A DNA stretch of 64,000 bases from contig NC_026659.2 in assembly GCF_000004075.3 (NCBI RefSeq), positions 2,232,001 through 2,296,000 of the forward strand, given 5' to 3'. Every line of letters begins with the position of its first letter. The stretch's first letter is position 1. The notes below the pieces were generated by a model, which saw only the letters and a program-made list of their open reading frames with translations, made no database searches and was not told the DNA's origin. Below, piece after piece: positions 61,801-64,000 of this stretch. A program made the position numbers and the translations under genes. Source of the stretch: Cucumis sativus. Lineage: Eukaryota; Streptophyta; Magnoliopsida; Cucurbitales; Cucurbitaceae.

Positions 61801-63927
61801 CATATTATAAAACTTCTCCAACATATACTGAAGCAATAACTTCCATATGGCAGAAGTATGCTCATGCTTCCATTTTCCTCATTGGGTTCGTAGACAGGAT
61901 CTTTTGCTAGACGGTATTAATTGAGAGTTTTCTTTGTCATCTCCTCTACCCCCATACAAAACTGTGAATTAGACCAAAATGAAATACTAAAAAGGGACCC
62001 AGAATGCCTTTCAAATTGGTTTAGAAAGAAAGAGTGACTAGGACTGTAAAAAAGAAATCTAGCTAGGTTCTAAGTTAAGCATGTTAAAATTCATACAAAA
62101 CTTTCCAGACAACTCTGCAAACATCTTGATTAAATGTAGTTTCTTTGGTGGTATTTATTTTTAGTTCTCGTAGCCATGTTTCCCTGTTTTAGAATTCTAA
62201 TCGTGAATATTCCCATGCAAAATTTTAACAGGAACAGCAAGAACTTCATTGGTTATTACTATTGGTCCTTCACCTCGGCATCGTGGAGAGACCACGAGTA
62301 CAATAATGTTTGGCCAACGGGTAGGTTATGGGAGCTTAGTTTTGCGTGGTTGTGGGCATGTTAATTATTATCACTACTCTTGTTTGCCTTATTTATCAAC
62401 TTTTGAATGCATTCTGTTCTGTTCTATTTCCAAGATTTTAATTTCTAAAACTTCTTGCCCTCAGGCTATGAAGGTGGAAAATATGCTGAAGATAAAAGAA
62501 GAATTTGATTATAAAAGTTTGTCAAGAAGGTTAGACATTCAATTAGACAAACTGATTGCAGAACATGAAAGGCAGCAAAAGGCATTTGAGTTTGAAATTG
62601 AGAGAATTACCAAAGAAGCACAGGATCGCATATCTGAGGCTGAAAGAAGTCATTCAAATGCCCTAGAGGTAAGGGTTCTTTTAGATTAAATTCTCTGGGT
62701 ATTGAGTATCCCCTATGCAGTTTTCAAGGTTTGATCGCTTACAACTTTAATGTCTGAGAATGTTTGTTGTATTTATAGAAGGAAAGGCTGAAATATCAGA
62801 AGGATTACATGGAATCAATCAAGAAGCTTGAAGATCAATTGATGGTGAAGCAGAGGAAGCTTGGTGGGGAGAAAGTAATTAATGAAGAAGTTGTTGCATC
62901 TGCTTCTAGTGTAATTGCTAATGGGGAGGTATCCTGTTACATGCATCAGCTGTTCTTTCTGTTTCATATGGAATATAAAAGTTCTATATGCTATTTTCCT
63001 CTCACATCATTAGATTCTATTAATTGTGCTAAAACATAAATTATTTTAGCATTATTTGCCCCTTGGCTGGTACCTGCTACCAAATTAAATTGTTGTAGAT
63101 TTCTGTGATCCTGATATCTCTCCCTTGTTACTTTCATCCTTTGAATCTCATTCAAAAATTAAAATATAAACTGTGATTGTAAGTGAGTGTATTTCATTTC
63201 ACATCTCAATCTTCTTCAGTCTCAAAACTGCGTGCTTTGATCTTCTTCACATTCTATAGCGCCTAAAAGATGGTTTTAGATCAAGCAAGGATCAAGTTTC
63301 CTGTTCAATATGATAAGATAGTACACTTTTGAAGCATCAGTCTATAGTACAATACCTATTGCTTGTCCCAACATCCATTTTTTATTTCCGATTGACTTGA
63401 GAAGTAAAAAAAAATTATCCAGTATAACTATTCATCAAATAGCAAGGTCAAAACTATGCTCCTTGGATTATGGCAACAGTTTCATGGATTGTTGCAACAG
63501 TTCGAACCTTCTCTTAAAGCATGTATATCTTCTCTTAAATGATATAGGGTTTGGCAGTGTCTGCTGACAAGGAAGTGGCAGAGCTAAAGAAGCTGGTTAA
63601 AAAGGAAATAGTTTTGAGGAAAGCAGCAGAAGAGGAAGTTAACAATCTTAGAAATCAAGTAGCCCAACTGAAGAGATCAGAGGTATGTTTGATTCAACTC
63701 TATGTAGCTAATTTTAGCCTTGTTTTTTCATCCCCTAGCTCTCCCACTCCATACCCAAGGCTGTAGTTATTTTAATGGTGTCTTTCATGTGCTAGATCTC
63801 ATGCAATTCAGAGATCTCAAAGCTCCGCAAAACTCTGGAAGATGAGCAACATCAGAAAAAAAAACTAGAAGGAGATATAGCTATGCTACAGAGCCAGTTG
63901 TTGCAATTGAGCTTTGAAGCAGATGAG
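58827..63927 (+). CDS. Armadillo-repeat kinesin, KIN-UA (ARK3/PAK)-type, 5' part (3' end outside window)
   Basis: Twelve coding exons join in frame: 58827-59013, 59624-59724, 59817-59939, 60243-60428, 60621-60842, 60932-61079, 61498-61647, 62232-62320, 62465-62668, 62779-62928, 63548-63682 and 63796-63927, giving 609 residues so far. A Ser-rich head (SSPAALG) precedes the motor ([15 protein letters not shown]). It has P-loop GQTGTGKT (151-158), switch I NTESSRSH (262-269), switch II DLAGSE (312-317) and [13 protein letters not shown]. After the motor comes a neck and coiled coil rich in Lys/Glu. The C-terminal ARM repeats must lie beyond 64000. Exon sequences follow Arabidopsis ARK3 (KIN-UA) closely from memory, more than I would expect of ARK1. 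These plus-end kinesins act on microtubules in interphase and root-hair or division-plane functions. The donor after exon 12 is GTAAGT. Confidence 0.95.
61374..61443. repeat. Tandem repeat in kinesin intron
   Basis: CAACTTTTTCATTAGAAAAC occurs three times, each followed by TTCG, G or TTCG (unit 21-24 bp), in the intron before coding exon 7. Confidence 0.9.
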
Positions 63928-64000
63928 GTAAGTTTTGGCTTAGCTTTTATTGATCTTGATTGTGTAGCATTATGTTTTAACAAGAGAGCATATGCTTTAT

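Noticed and set aside
1-64000. CRISPR arrays, operons, bacterial-type promoters or origins
   Set aside because: None seen. The DNA is nuclear eukaryotic with spliced genes.

Overview
The window is plant nuclear DNA, AT-rich with GC-richer exons, GT-AG introns and single genes separated by long spacers. The families present (CYP76 cytochromes P450, phytocyanins, a subtilase, an A20/AN1 protein, an ACS10-type aminotransferase, a LITTLE ZIPPER and an Armadillo-repeat kinesin) point to a eudicot. The style of the P450s and the dispersed repeats suggest a cucurbit, but that is inference.

Layout. 1-853: 3' end of a subtilisin-like protease (+). 2.5-17.4 kb: a CYP76-type P450 cluster with three complete two-exon genes (2482-5212 minus, 10991-13541 plus, 14229-16862 minus), one chimeric pseudogene (about 7759-8228) and at least three short relics (8393-8490, 10625-10720, 17285-17400). 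A CACTA-type transposon end (from 5961) and a tRNA-derived SINE lie inside the cluster. 18088-18161: tRNA-Val(AAC). 19308-20339: intronless sugar-phosphate/phosphate translocator-like gene. 22.9-30.6 kb: three phytocyanin genes in tandem, all minus and all with one phase-1 intron at the same place. 34996-37629: four-exon ACS10-like aminotransferase homologue that has lost its catalytic lysine. 38706-39085: a two-exon LITTLE ZIPPER gene. 47029-47535: A20/AN1 stress-associated protein with a 5'-leader intron. 58827 to the window end: the first twelve coding exons of a KIN-UA/ARK3-type kinesin.

The P450 cluster and the phytocyanin cluster are local tandem families. The other genes are unrelated neighbours and nothing suggests a shared pathway across the window. 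The long spacers (39.1-46.3 kb and 47.8-58.3 kb) hold AT-rich DNA, microsatellites and degraded repeats but no gene I can support.

The most notable signal is the ACS10-like gene. It has an intact 548-codon frame and clean splice sites, yet the PLP-binding Lys, the Asn of the NPSNP motif and the Arg that binds the substrate carboxylate are replaced by Glu, Ile and Gly, as expected of a pseudoenzyme. Second is the birth-and-death pattern of the P450 cluster: a pseudogene fused across exon 1 and exon 2 at a short microhomology, and a two-residue deletion in substrate recognition site 5 in two of the three intact genes.
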